Positions 34,680 to 44,068 of a stretch of 64,000 nt of DNA are shown here, in pieces (position 1 is the first letter of the stretch; every line of letters begins with the position of its first letter). Position numbers and translations under genes: made by a program. The stretch is from CALMFG01 sp963674805. Lineage in GTDB: Bacteria; Bacillota; Clostridia; Christensenellales; CALMFG01. The notes beneath the pieces were generated by a model. It worked only from the letters and a program-made list of their open reading frames with translations. It was not told where the DNA came from and made no database searches. The stretch spans positions 434,001 through 498,000 of the forward strand of contig CAXXNY010000005.1 of assembly GCA_963674805.2 (NCBI GenBank), in the 5' to 3' direction.

Positions 34680-35813
34680 ATGAGGCTGAAAGACAGGGGA
34701 TTTGACTACACCATTTTGGTGGTCACCATTGTACTCGTAATGCTGGGTATTATCATGGTATTCAGTGCGAGTTTTTACCATGCCGAGAGTTCCTCGGAAT
34801 ACGGCGACGGATTTTATTTCTTTAAAAAACAGATATCGGGTGCCGTAATCGGACTGGCCGCGATGATTTTTTTGATGTTCGTCGATTACCATAAGCTCGG
34901 CCGGTTTAAACTGTGGGGGATTTTATTTTCTATGGTGCTGTTAGCACTGGTGTATGTGCCCGGAATCGGCCTTGAGATCAACGGCTCAAAACGTTGGATT
35001 GACCTTGGTATCACCTCAGTTCAGCCGTCTGAAATAGCGAAATTCTTTTTAATCGTCTATATCGCAAAAGTGCTGAACGACAACCAGGACCGCGTAAAGA
35101 AGTTTAAATTCGGTATACTGCCGATACTGGTCGGGGTCGTTCTGATCTGCGCATTAATACTGCCGCAGCCAAATTACAGCGCCATTATGATTATTGTTAT
35201 TATCGCGCTGATTATGATGCTGACGGGCGGAGTCCGCATTGCATACCTGCTGTCGTTTTTGATCATCGCCGGCGGTGTGGGCGTTTATGCACTCATGACG
35301 CAGGAGCATATCCGTGTCAGGATGTTTGCTTTCTTAACGCCGGAACTGGATCCGTTGGGCAAGGGATACCAGATTATCCAATCGCTCTATGCGATTGGAT
35401 CGGGCGGTGCAATCGGCAGGGGTATCGGCAACAGCATGCAGAAATTCTTATACCTGCCTTACGGGGAGTCGGACTTTATCTTTTCAATACTCTGTGAAGA
35501 ATTAGGCTTTGTCGGCGCACTGTTTTTGATTATTTTGTTTGTGATTTTCATTTACCGCGGCGTACGTACGGCGATTAAGGCACCGGATACGTTCGGTATG
35601 CTGATAGCGACCGGCGTTACTATGATGATCGGCGTACAGGTTGTGCTGAACATCGCGGTGGCGACGCGGTCCATGCCGCCAACCGGGGTATCACTGCCGT
35701 TTATCAGTTACGGCAGAACGGCATTGATTATGTTTATGGCGGAAGTCGGGATTCTGCTGAATATTTCCCTGCAGGGCAACCAGCGGGGTATTGAGCGGAT
35801 ACCGCGGCGCTGA
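34680..35813 (+). CDS. ftsW: SEDS peptidoglycan glycosyltransferase FtsW
   Basis: Septal glycan polymerase, partner of the class B PBP upstream. 377 aa with ten membrane helices, NGSKRWIDLG, SVQPSEIAKF, GESDFIFSILCEELGF and PPTGVSLPFISYGRT, the SEDS signature at the end. murG does not follow, unlike most dcw clusters. Confidence 0.96.
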   Translation: MRLKDRGFDYTILVVTIVLVMLGIIMVFSASFYHAESSSEYGDGFYFFKKQISGAVIGLAAMIFLMFVDYHKLGRFKLWGILFSMVLLALVYVPGIGLEINGSKRWIDLGITSVQPSEIAKFFLIVYIAKVLNDNQDRVKKFKFGILPILVGVVLICALILPQPNYSAIMIIVIIALIMMLTGGVRIAYLLSFLIIAGGVGVYALMTQEHIRVRMFAFLTPELDPLGKGYQIIQSLYAIGSGGAIGRGIGNSMQKFLYLPYGESDFIFSILCEELGFVGALFLIILFVIFIYRGVRTAIKAPDTFGMLIATGVTMMIGVQVVLNIAVATRSMPPTGVSLPFISYGRTALIMFMAEVGILLNISLQGNQRGIERIPRR

Positions 35814-35830
35814 TAAAAAAGGAGCAGGCT

Positions 35831-36562
35831 TTGGAAAGACGGAAACAGAAAAGCGGAATTGGGATGGCGATTTTTATTGCACTTCTCGTGATAGCGGTAT
35901 GCTTTATCGGATACCAGTATTTTCGTGTCGCGAAAATTGAGGTCGAAGGCAACGGCTATGTGGATGCCGATTATATCGCGACGCTTTCAGGAATTGAGAT
36001 CGACGATAATCTCTTTGCAATCGACAAGGATAAAGTTGCCCAGTATATCAACTCCGATCCGTATCTGGAGTTTTTTGACTTAAAACGCATCTATCCGTCG
36101 GCCGTACGGATCGAGGTATATGAACGCCAGCCGGCTGCGCTGGTTATCGGCCGTGAAGGGAACTATATTGTAGACAAGGAAGGACGAGTGCTGGAAAGGA
36201 TGGCGGAAGCGCCGTCAAACTATGTACTGGTGCGCGGGTTGGCTTTAAGTGAAGCGGTTACGGGCGAAAAGCTGGTCGCTGAGAACACCTATGATTTTAA
36301 TGCACTGGTCAATATCCTGAAAGATGTGAAATATAATGAACTGACTGAAATCATTACCGAAATGGATTTAAGCGATATCAACAATATCACCATGTCCACC
36401 AGAACCGGCTTTTATATCGAGTTTGGACAGGCGGAGAAGGTTTCAAACAAGATATTATGGATTTTGGCAGTGGTAAATGAATTGACGCAGAAGAATATCA
36501 CAACCGGTACAATCAATGTGGTTGCGGGCGAATTTGCCACATATCGGGAACCGGAAGGCTGA
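35831..36562 (+). CDS. ftsQ: Cell division protein FtsQ/DivIB
   Basis: Bitopic divisome protein. 243 aa: basic N terminus, one membrane helix (about 11-31), a POTRA domain (VAKIEVEGNGYVDADYI onward) and a beta domain. TTG start with AAGGAG upstream. Position between ftsW and ftsAZ supports the call; murC and ddl are absent from this place. Confidence 0.92.
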   Translation: MERRKQKSGIGMAIFIALLVIAVCFIGYQYFRVAKIEVEGNGYVDADYIATLSGIEIDDNLFAIDKDKVAQYINSDPYLEFFDLKRIYPSAVRIEVYERQPAALVIGREGNYIVDKEGRVLERMAEAPSNYVLVRGLALSEAVTGEKLVAENTYDFNALVNILKDVKYNELTEIITEMDLSDINNITMSTRTGFYIEFGQAEKVSNKILWILAVVNELTQKNITTGTINVVAGEFATYREPEG

Positions 36563-36625
36563 AAACGAGCGGCTTGGGCGCCTAAAGTACGAAAATATTA
36601 TTTATTATTTTACATATTTCTGTTA

Positions 36626-36654
36626 TTATGTATATGTAGTAGTGTATATATAAT
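36626..36654 (+). promoter_or_regulatory. Possible ftsAZ promoter
   Basis: TATAAT (36649-36654) preceded by a weak TTATGT at 17 bp. It lies in the 134-base AT-rich gap between ftsQ and ftsA, the only sizeable gap in the cluster. Confidence 0.42.
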
Positions 36655-36696
36655 GAAACACACTATGTGGGATAGCAGGATTGGGAATCGAACGGC

Positions 36697-37821
36697 ATGA
36701 GCAAATTGATCATGACATTAGAATTTGGGACATCAAAGGTTATATGCGCAATCGGCCGGAAACGAACAAGAGGCCGGTTTGAGGTTGTCTCTTTTTCGAC
36801 GGTTTCTTACCCGGGAATCAAGCGGGGCCAGTGGCGTTCGCTGGACAGCATACCAGCAGTTTTAAAGAAAGCGGTGACAGAAGCCACAGCTTCGATTAAG
36901 CGTCAGGTAGACGCCGTTTATATCGGTATTCCGGCCTGTTTTACCCGTGTGCACAGCACGTCTGCTGCGACGATGCTGGACGATAACGAAACCGTCACGC
37001 AGGAAGTGATTGATGCGATGATGGCGGAAGCGGCCGCGTTTGATGTGCCGGATGAATACCGGCTGGTCGAACAGATGCCGGTTTATTTTAAGCTGGACGA
37101 GGACAACCTGTTTATCGATCCGCTGGGTATGGATGCGGTACGCGTGGAAGGCAAGTTTGCATTTATATTTGCGAACGAGGCCTTTCTGCACGAAATCAGC
37201 ACAATGATAAACCTAATGAACATTGAGATCACCGGTTTTAAGCCGGAGATTCTCGCGCAGGCGCTGTTTTTGATTCCGGTCGAGGCACGTGATTCTGCGT
37301 CTGTATTATTGGATATTGGGTATTTTGATACCAGTGTCAGCATCGCGTATGGGGACACGATCATTTTTACCCGCACGATACACGCAGGCGGTGCACAGAT
37401 TGCGGGTGACCTTGCGCTGGTGCTGGATATTGATTTGGATGCTGCCGAGCGCCTGAAACGGCGGTTTACGTTTGACGCGGGTGCCGGGAAGCAGGGCAAG
37501 GAACTGGTGCGGACAAGCGACGGGCGTATGGTGGATCTGGACCGGAACGTGATTGATGAAATCGTCAGGGCGCGGGCCGGGCATTTATGCAGACTGATTA
37601 ACCGGGCGCTGGAGCAATCCGATGTGGCGTTGTCCGCGGAAACCGATGTGTATCTGACCGGAGGCGGCATCGCGATGATGGACGGGGCAATCGGGTATTT
37701 AAGCGATACGCTGAACAAGCATGTGATCCTGCCGGAAATTGAGGCGGTGAGTTATTCAACGCCGAACTACTTTAACGCAATCGGCATGCTGGACTATTTA
37801 TTAACGAATGAAGTCGGCTGA
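36697..37821 (+). CDS. ftsA: Cell division protein FtsA (short form)
   Basis: Actin-like ATPase that links FtsZ to the membrane. 374 aa with the actin-fold LEFGTSKVICAIG (phosphate 1), the SHS2/1C domain, VLLDIGYFDTSVS (phosphate 2) and YLTGGGIAMMDG (adenosine). The chain ends with the core fold at LLTNEVG. The linker and C-terminal amphipathic helix that tether typical FtsA (about 420-440 aa) are missing. ftsZ follows after 65 bases. Confidence 0.9.
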   Translation: MSKLIMTLEFGTSKVICAIGRKRTRGRFEVVSFSTVSYPGIKRGQWRSLDSIPAVLKKAVTEATASIKRQVDAVYIGIPACFTRVHSTSAATMLDDNETVTQEVIDAMMAEAAAFDVPDEYRLVEQMPVYFKLDEDNLFIDPLGMDAVRVEGKFAFIFANEAFLHEISTMINLMNIEITGFKPEILAQALFLIPVEARDSASVLLDIGYFDTSVSIAYGDTIIFTRTIHAGGAQIAGDLALVLDIDLDAAERLKRRFTFDAGAGKQGKELVRTSDGRMVDLDRNVIDEIVRARAGHLCRLINRALEQSDVALSAETDVYLTGGGIAMMDGAIGYLSDTLNKHVILPEIEAVSYSTPNYFNAIGMLDYLLTNEVG

Positions 37822-37886
37822 TTCGAGATGAGAATCAGATTTAAATAAAAGCTGTGAACACGACGATTCACACGGAGGGGTCAATT

Positions 37887-39140
37887 ATGTCACTGGATTT
37901 TGAAGTCGGAAGCAGTATGTATGCCAAGATCAAGGTGATCGGCATCGGCGGCGCCGGAAACAACGCGATAAACCGAATGATGGAGTATGGGCTGAGAGGC
38001 GCGGAATTCATTGCGGTCAATACGGATATGCAGGCGCTGAATATTTCAAGGGCTCCCGTTAAGATTCAGATCGGAGAAAAAATTACCCGCGGATTGGGTT
38101 CTGGCGGAGATCCGGATACCGGAAAACAGGCGGCAATTGAATCCAAACAAGCGGTCAAAGATGCGGTAAACGGAGCGGACCTGGTATTTATCGCAGCCGG
38201 ACTCGGCGGCGGGACCGGAACAGGTGCGGCCCCGATAGTGGCGCAGATCGTCAAAGAAATGGGGATCCTATCCGTAGGCGTGGTGACGCTGCCGTTTGTG
38301 TTTGAGGGCGGCCACCGTATGAAGAGCGCGCTGGAAGGCCATAAAAGCCTGATGGACTGCGTGGATACCATTGTGACGATCCCAAATGAAAAACTGGCAT
38401 TGATTTTACCGCAGGGCACACCGCTGGTGGAATGCTTTAAAAAGGCGGATGACGTGCTGCGGCAGGGCGTACAGGGCATCACCGACCTCATCAGCCGGCC
38501 CGGTATGATTAACCTTGACTTTGCGGATGTCAGAAAAGTGCTGTCAAAACGCGGCGTAGCGCATATGGGTATCGGTGACGGCAGCGGCGACAACAAAGTT
38601 ATGCAGGCAATAAAAGCGGCGATTGCGAGCCCGCTTCTGGATACGACGATTCAGGGCGCGTCGGGCGTTTTATTGAATGTTATCGGCGACGCTTCCATCA
38701 GTTTGACCGAGATACAGGATGCCGCGCAGCTGATTCAAAGGGCAGTTCACCCGAAAGCGCATATATTCTTCGGCGCAGACACCAACAACGATATGAAGGA
38801 CGAGGTCCATATCACGGTGATTGCCACCGGATTTACCGAGCTGCCGGAATCCGAATCGGAATTTGAGGCAGTGATCGAAATGGAAGAAGCAGAACCGGAA
38901 ACGGAACAGGAAGAACAGGATATCAGCACGGATATATTTGAAAAAAGGCCGGAATCCCAGCCTGTACACGAGCCGAAGAAAAAGAATTATAATATTAATT
39001 TTGCGGACTTTGATGACAGCGATGATCTGGACGTACCGATTTTTATCCGGAATAAAAATAAAAATGTTGATGAAGATGATGACGAAGAGGATTCTAAAGA
39101 CAGCAAAGGCTTCTTTGGCGGTGCAAAGGACGTTGATTAA
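37887..39140 (+). CDS. ftsZ: Cell division protein FtsZ
   Basis: Tubulin-like GTPase forming the Z ring. About 417 aa with GGAGNNAINRM, the tubulin signature GGGTGTGAAP and the T7 loop NLDFADVR. A long acidic linker (after residue 325) ends in a stretch containing DLDVPIFIRNKNK, which fits the C-terminal peptide that binds FtsA or SepF. I use ATG 37887 with GGAGGGG six bases upstream, not the GTG 33 bases earlier. Confidence 0.98.
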   Translation: MSLDFEVGSSMYAKIKVIGIGGAGNNAINRMMEYGLRGAEFIAVNTDMQALNISRAPVKIQIGEKITRGLGSGGDPDTGKQAAIESKQAVKDAVNGADLVFIAAGLGGGTGTGAAPIVAQIVKEMGILSVGVVTLPFVFEGGHRMKSALEGHKSLMDCVDTIVTIPNEKLALILPQGTPLVECFKKADDVLRQGVQGITDLISRPGMINLDFADVRKVLSKRGVAHMGIGDGSGDNKVMQAIKAAIASPLLDTTIQGASGVLLNVIGDASISLTEIQDAAQLIQRAVHPKAHIFFGADTNNDMKDEVHITVIATGFTELPESESEFEAVIEMEEAEPETEQEEQDISTDIFEKRPESQPVHEPKKKNYNINFADFDDSDDLDVPIFIRNKNKNVDEDDDEEDSKDSKGFFGGAKDVD

Positions 39141-39209
39141 TCCTTCGCCATCAGGTATTTTTGGATAAATTGTTACGGAAGGCGGATATCGTTCTTTCAG
39201 GAGGATATG

Positions 39210-39548
39210 ATGAGTAAAACCGTATTTTTTGCATTCAAAGGGGAAATGGTATATTTCCAGCATGTGCTGCTTAATGCACTGGAAATGATAGAAAAAGGCA
39301 ATGAAGCGCTGATTGTGATGGAAGGCGAAACGGTTACCCTGGTCGAAAAACTGGAAAAAGAAGATCACTTTAAGTTTAAGGAAGCAAAAGAGAAGGGTAT
39401 TATTGACTGCATATGCCGCGCGTGCTCAATCGGCTACGGGGCGCTGCCCTATAACGAAACCTGCGGGATTCCGTTGTCTGAAGATAATCACGGGCATCCG
39501 TCGATGCTGAAATACATCGAACAGGGATATGATATCATTACATTATAA
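39210..39548 (+). CDS. DsrE-superfamily-like cytoplasmic protein
   Basis: 112 aa: TVFFAFKGEMVYFQHVLLNALEM and ALIVMEGETVTLVEKLE, then CICRACSIGYG (two cysteines) and EQGYDIITL at the end. The alternating strand-helix pattern resembles DsrE/DsrF-type sulfur-relay folds and small oxidoreductase-like proteins. The call is from overall pattern, with no experimental role. AGGAGG precedes the ATG at 39210 (another ATG is three bases earlier). Confidence 0.68.
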   Translation: MSKTVFFAFKGEMVYFQHVLLNALEMIEKGNEALIVMEGETVTLVEKLEKEDHFKFKEAKEKGIIDCICRACSIGYGALPYNETCGIPLSEDNHGHPSMLKYIEQGYDIITL

Positions 39549-39565
39549 ATGAAATCTTGACCGCA

Positions 39566-39594
39566 TTGACACATGCGGGAATCACAGGTATAAT
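39566..39594 (+). promoter_or_regulatory. Consensus promoter of the hisS-aspS operon
   Basis: TTGACA (39566-39571), exactly 17 bp, TATAAT (39589-39594): a perfect sigma-A consensus, starting the T-box leader. Confidence 0.93.
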
Positions 39595-39600
39595 ACTAGC

Positions 39601-39812
39601 AACATAGAGGAGCGGACGCTGAAAAGGCGCATTTATACTGAAAAGGGAGCAGGCGGCACAGACTGAAACCGCAGGCGGGTATATGCTTTTCCGGACAACA
39701 CCGGCTCCGTTTTTAAACTGAATACAAGAGAAGCGCCAGGGACGCATTTCGTCTTTGGAATTTGGGTGGTACCGCGGGCAGAGCTCGTCCCTGTATAACG
39801 TGGTATCTTTTT
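39601..39812 (+). promoter_or_regulatory. T-box riboswitch controlling hisS-aspS
   Basis: The T-box sequence TTTGGGTGGTACCGCGG (39761-39777) pairs with the tRNA acceptor end. Upstream are stem III (CCAGGGACG/CGTCTTTGG, 39736-39758) and a stem I whose lower arms GGAGC/GCTCC and GAAAA/TTTTC enclose the 3' loop GGACAACACC. That loop contains GAC (39694-39696) and CAC (39699-39701). A CAC also occurs at 39657-39659 in an apical loop. A terminator-like stem and T-rich tail lie at 39777-39815. Uncharged tRNA-His, tRNA-Asp or both would turn on the operon. Confidence 0.92.
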
Positions 39813-39841
39813 ATTTTTACTAAGAAACAAAGGGGAACAGC

Positions 39842-41110
39842 ATGTTAACCAAAGCACCAAAAGGAACAAAAGACATTACCATATTAGAAAGCTATAAATG
39901 GCAGTTTATCGAATCGGTGATGCGTGATGTGACCGCCCTGTTTGGTTACCGCGAAAACCGTACACCGGTTTTCGAGCAAACCGAGTTGTTTTTGCGTGGG
40001 GTGGGGGATACGACTGATATCGTCCAAAAAGAGATGTATACCTTTAAGGACAAGGGCGACCGCTCTATCACCTTAAAGCCGGAAGGCACGGCAGGTGTGG
40101 TTCGTGCATATATCGAGAATAACCTCTATGCCGGTGCTCAGCCGACCAAGGCGTATTATCTCAACTGTCCGGTATTCCGGTATGAACGCCCGCAGGCAGG
40201 ACGTTTAAGGGAACACCATCAATTCGGCATTGAGATTTTCGGAGCGGCGGAGCCTTCTGCGGATGCGGAAGTCATCATGGTCGCAAAAATACTGCTGGAT
40301 AAACTCGGTATTACGGGAATTAAGCTGAATATTAACTCAATCGGATGCCCGGTATGCAAGCCGGCATATAACGAGACGCTGAAAGCCTATTTAAAAGACC
40401 ATTTGGATGAACTCTGCGGCACATGTAAAGACCGCTATGAGACCAATCCGCTCCGGATTTTAGACTGTAAGGTCGAATCCTGCCAGGCGGTGGTCAAGGA
40501 TGCGCCCAAAATGATCGACCATTTATGTGATGACTGTAAGGCGCACTTTGACGGATTAAAGCGTATATTGCAATCCTTAAATGTCGTATACAAGGTCAAC
40601 CCGATGATTGTACGCGGCCTTGACTATTATACAAGGACGGTATTCGAATTTATCGCGTCCGGAATCGGCGCACAGGGTACGGTCTGCGGCGGTGGACGGT
40701 ACGACGGACTGGTCGAAGAAATTGGCGGACCGCCTACACCCGGCATGGGCTTCGGCATGGGTATGGAGCGCCTGTTGATGGTGATGGAATCACAGGGAAT
40801 TGAGATTCCGCAGCCACGTCTCTACGATGTCTATATTGCGCCGGTCGGGGACGACGCAAAACTGAAAGCGATTGAGATCGTGAATACGCTGAGAGAAAAA
40901 GGCATTAAAGCCGACACTGATCATGCGGGCAGAAGTTTAAAAGCGCAGATGAAGTATGCGGACAAATGCGGCGCAGGCAAGGTGGTTGTGCTGGGTGAAG
41001 AAGAACTCAACACCGGCATTATCACGCTGAAAGACATGCAGTCGAGTATGTCGATTGAGATGACGATTGAAGAGTTAATCGGGATTATACCCGAAAAAGA
41101 GATTTTATAG
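39842..41110 (+). CDS. hisS: Histidyl-tRNA synthetase
   Basis: Class II synthetase, 422 aa. KAPKGTKDI at the N terminus, motif 2 YERPQAGRLREHHQFG, the histidine-specific GLDYYTRTVFE, motif 3 GFGMGMERL, and a C-terminal anticodon domain. First gene of the T-box operon, aspS following after 19 bases. Confidence 0.98.
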   Translation: MLTKAPKGTKDITILESYKWQFIESVMRDVTALFGYRENRTPVFEQTELFLRGVGDTTDIVQKEMYTFKDKGDRSITLKPEGTAGVVRAYIENNLYAGAQPTKAYYLNCPVFRYERPQAGRLREHHQFGIEIFGAAEPSADAEVIMVAKILLDKLGITGIKLNINSIGCPVCKPAYNETLKAYLKDHLDELCGTCKDRYETNPLRILDCKVESCQAVVKDAPKMIDHLCDDCKAHFDGLKRILQSLNVVYKVNPMIVRGLDYYTRTVFEFIASGIGAQGTVCGGGRYDGLVEEIGGPPTPGMGFGMGMERLLMVMESQGIEIPQPRLYDVYIAPVGDDAKLKAIEIVNTLREKGIKADTDHAGRSLKAQMKYADKCGAGKVVVLGEEELNTGIITLKDMQSSMSIEMTIEELIGIIPEKEIL

Positions 41111-41129
41111 ACGGGGAGTATAGAAACAC

Positions 41130-42920
41130 ATGAGTGAACAGTTACAGGGATGGAAGCGCACAGACTACTGCGCAAACTTCAAAGTGGATGACATCGGCAA
41201 AGATGTCACCTTAATGGGATGGGTGCAAAAGCGCCGTGATTTGGGTGCGCTGATTTTTGTTGATTTAAGAGACAGAAGCGGATTGATGCAGGTCGTGTTT
41301 GACGCGTCGGTCTTTTCCGGCGACTTTGGCCAGGCTGAGGGATTGAGAAGCGAATTCGTCATTGCGGTTAAAGGTAAAATCGTCAAGCGGGATGAAGAAA
41401 CCATCAATGAAAAACTGCCGACAGGATTGATCGAGGTCAAGGTTGAGCAGCTGAAGATATTGTCTAAAGCAAAGACACCGCCGTTTGAGATTGAGGACGC
41501 GGCGAAAGTGCGCGACGAAGTAAGATTGAAATACCGTTATCTTGATTTACGGCGCGCCGAGCTCCAGCAGGTGCTGATGCTGCGCCATAAGATTGCCAAT
41601 ACGGCAAGAAATTATTTTAACGAAAACGGCTTTTTAGAGATAGAAACGCCGATGCTGATTAAATCGACGCCGGAAGGCGCACGCGATTATCTGGTGCCCT
41701 CAAGGGTGCACCCCGGCACGTTTTACGCTTTGCCGCAGTCGCCGCAGATTTATAAGCAGATATTAATGGTGTCCGGCTATGACCGGTATTACCAGATTGT
41801 TAAGTGCTTCCGCGATGAAGATTTAAGAGCCGACCGCCAGCCGGAATTTACCCAGATTGACCTTGAGATGTCATTTGTGGATATCGATGATGTCTTGGAC
41901 ATGAACGAAGGCATGACCAAGCGCGTGTTTAAAGAATGTATCGGGGTGGATATTAAAACACCGTTTAAGCGCATGACTTACCGCGAGGCGATGGACCGCT
42001 TCGGGTCGGATAAACCGGATACACGTTTCGGGCTGGAACTGGTGAATGTCAGCGATGAAGTGAAGGATACCGAGTTTAAAGTATTTGCCTCTGTCGTGAA
42101 AAATGGCGGCAGTGTCCGTGCGATAAACGTTAAGGGAGCGGTGGACGCATTCGCCAGACGCGAGATTGATGCGCTGGTGGACTTCGTCAAGATTTACGGC
42201 GCAAAGGGCATGGCGTGGATTTCGATGAAAGCGGAAGGCATGCAGTCCCCGATTACCAAGTTTTTTAAAGAGGACGAACTGGACGCCCTGCTGAAGAAAG
42301 TCGATGCGGAAACAGGAGATATCATCTTCTTTGTCGGTGATACCGATAAAGTCGTGTTCGATTCTCTGGGCAACTTAAGATTAAAACTGGCGGAAAAACT
42401 CGGACTAATTGAAGAAGACACCTATGATTTATTATGGGTAACCGAGTTCCCCGTATTCGAATACAGCGAAGAAGAAAAACGCTATACGGCGATGCACCAC
42501 CCGTTTACGGCGCCGATGGACGAAGACATCGGTTTGTTGGACAGCGATATCGGCAAGATGCGCGCCAAGGCGTATGACCTGGTCTTAAACGGCAACGAAA
42601 TCGCGGGCGGATCCATCAGGATTCACAATGCAGACATTCAAAAAAAGATGTTCAAGGCACTGGGCTTTTCCGACGAAGAAGCGCAGGAGCGTTTCGGCTT
42701 TATGATCGAAGCCTTCCAGTACGGCACACCGCCGCACGGCGGTATGGCTTACGGGCTGGACCGCCTGACCATGCTGCTCGGCAAGCGTGACTCTATTAAA
42801 GATGTTATCGCTTTCCCGAAAGTGCAGAACGCGTCCTGTCTGATGAGCGAAGCGCCTGCGGTCGTGGATAAAAAACAGTTAAGAGAGCTCTCGATTCAAA
42901 TCCGGGAGAATAAGGAATAA
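41130..42920 (+). CDS. aspS: Aspartyl-tRNA synthetase
   Basis: 596 aa bacterial-type enzyme: N-terminal OB fold (GWVQKRRDLGALIFVDLRD), class II core with FRDEDLRADRQPEFTQID, the bacterial GAD insertion (about residues 300-410) and motif 3 GLDRLTMLL. The length is that of bacterial AspRS. Whether it also charges tRNA-Asn is not decided here. Confidence 0.98.
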   Translation: MSEQLQGWKRTDYCANFKVDDIGKDVTLMGWVQKRRDLGALIFVDLRDRSGLMQVVFDASVFSGDFGQAEGLRSEFVIAVKGKIVKRDEETINEKLPTGLIEVKVEQLKILSKAKTPPFEIEDAAKVRDEVRLKYRYLDLRRAELQQVLMLRHKIANTARNYFNENGFLEIETPMLIKSTPEGARDYLVPSRVHPGTFYALPQSPQIYKQILMVSGYDRYYQIVKCFRDEDLRADRQPEFTQIDLEMSFVDIDDVLDMNEGMTKRVFKECIGVDIKTPFKRMTYREAMDRFGSDKPDTRFGLELVNVSDEVKDTEFKVFASVVKNGGSVRAINVKGAVDAFARREIDALVDFVKIYGAKGMAWISMKAEGMQSPITKFFKEDELDALLKKVDAETGDIIFFVGDTDKVVFDSLGNLRLKLAEKLGLIEEDTYDLLWVTEFPVFEYSEEEKRYTAMHHPFTAPMDEDIGLLDSDIGKMRAKAYDLVLNGNEIAGGSIRIHNADIQKKMFKALGFSDEEAQERFGFMIEAFQYGTPPHGGMAYGLDRLTMLLGKRDSIKDVIAFPKVQNASCLMSEAPAVVDKKQLRELSIQIRENKE

Positions 42921-42922
42921 CC

Positions 42923-43621
42923 ATGGACGGCGCATGGCAATCGCGGACGCACGCGCTTTTAGGCGATGCGGCAATGATCAGGCTGAAAGAAGCTAAGGTT
43001 GTGATTGCCGGGCTGGGCGGCGTCGGGTCTTATGCGTATGAGGCCCTGGTTCGTGCAGGCGTCGGGCATCTGACGCTGATTGACCATGATACGGTTGAGG
43101 CATCAAACATTAACCGCCAGTTGGTTGCGTCGCACGACACTATCGGTAAAGCGAAGGTAGAGATTGCGAAAGCACACGGATTACGCATCAATCCTGAGGT
43201 AACGATTATGGCGCATCCGGTATTTGTAACCAAAGAAAATGCCGATGCGCTTATACCTAAAAATACGGATATGATTATTGATGCGATCGACAGTGTGGAC
43301 GCAAAAACGGATTTAATTGTCTACGCGTCAAAACATCAAATCCCGATTATCTCTGCGATGGGCACGGCGAACAAGCGCGACCCGATGCAGTTTAAATTCG
43401 GGGATATTTTTAAAACCAGTGTTGATCCGCTGGCCAAGGTGATGCGTAAGCGCCTGAAAGACGCGGGCGTAGCGTCGCTGCCGGTGGTGTATTCCACGGA
43501 AACACCTGACAAAGCGGCGGATGGTGCGATACTGGGTTCGGTATCCTATATACCGTCGGTTTGCGGCCTGATGATGGCGGCCAAGGCGGTCGGGTACCTG
43601 TTAAATGGAGAATGGAGCTGA
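42923..43621 (+). CDS. tcdA: tRNA threonylcarbamoyladenosine dehydratase
   Basis: E1-like ATP-dependent enzyme that cyclises t6A-37 of tRNA. 232 aa with GLGGVGSYAYEALVRAGVG (nucleotide loop), DHDTVEASNINRQ and DAIDSVDAKTDL. It follows aspS by two bases, so it is part of the hisS operon and fits its tRNA theme. Confidence 0.94.
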   Translation: MDGAWQSRTHALLGDAAMIRLKEAKVVIAGLGGVGSYAYEALVRAGVGHLTLIDHDTVEASNINRQLVASHDTIGKAKVEIAKAHGLRINPEVTIMAHPVFVTKENADALIPKNTDMIIDAIDSVDAKTDLIVYASKHQIPIISAMGTANKRDPMQFKFGDIFKTSVDPLAKVMRKRLKDAGVASLPVVYSTETPDKAADGAILGSVSYIPSVCGLMMAAKAVGYLLNGEWS

Positions 43622-43627
43622 AATAGA

Positions 43628-44056
43628 ATGATTGAAAAGGGCGAGGTCATCGGCACAGAAGGTAAACTTGCGTTTGTGAAATTCGTCCGGACATCCGCCT
43701 GCGGGAATTGCACGGCATGCGGAATGGCGCAGGGCGAAAAGCAGGTAATTATCGACGTACTGAATACGACCGGGGCGAGAAAAGGGGAAATGGTCGAGAT
43801 TGAGATTGAGACGAAAAAAGCCCTGTTTTCTTCAATGATTGCGTATATCTTTCCGCTGGTCATGCTGGTGGTCGGAGTTGCAGCCGGATATTGGCTGTCC
43901 GGCCGCGGAATAATCCATGCGGACCGGGAAATCATCAGCGCCTCTTTTGGCATCGGACTGACAATTTTGTCTTTCATGGCGATAAAGCTGCTGGAGCCGG
44001 TTTTCAAAAAGAAACTGGTCAGCACATATCGCATTGTGGATAATAAGAACGAATAA
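43628..44056 (+). CDS. RseC/SoxR-reducing family membrane protein
   Basis: 142 aa: a cysteine cluster CGNCTACGMA near residue 26, followed by two membrane helices (about 74-95 and 102-121). This is the RseC/MucC layout, a family linked to electron transfer near Rnf-type complexes. It follows tcdA and precedes a thioredoxin gene, suggesting a redox role. Confidence 0.87.
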   Translation: MIEKGEVIGTEGKLAFVKFVRTSACGNCTACGMAQGEKQVIIDVLNTTGARKGEMVEIEIETKKALFSSMIAYIFPLVMLVVGVAAGYWLSGRGIIHADREIISASFGIGLTILSFMAIKLLEPVFKKKLVSTYRIVDNKNE

Positions 44057-44068
44057 AAGGAGACGATT

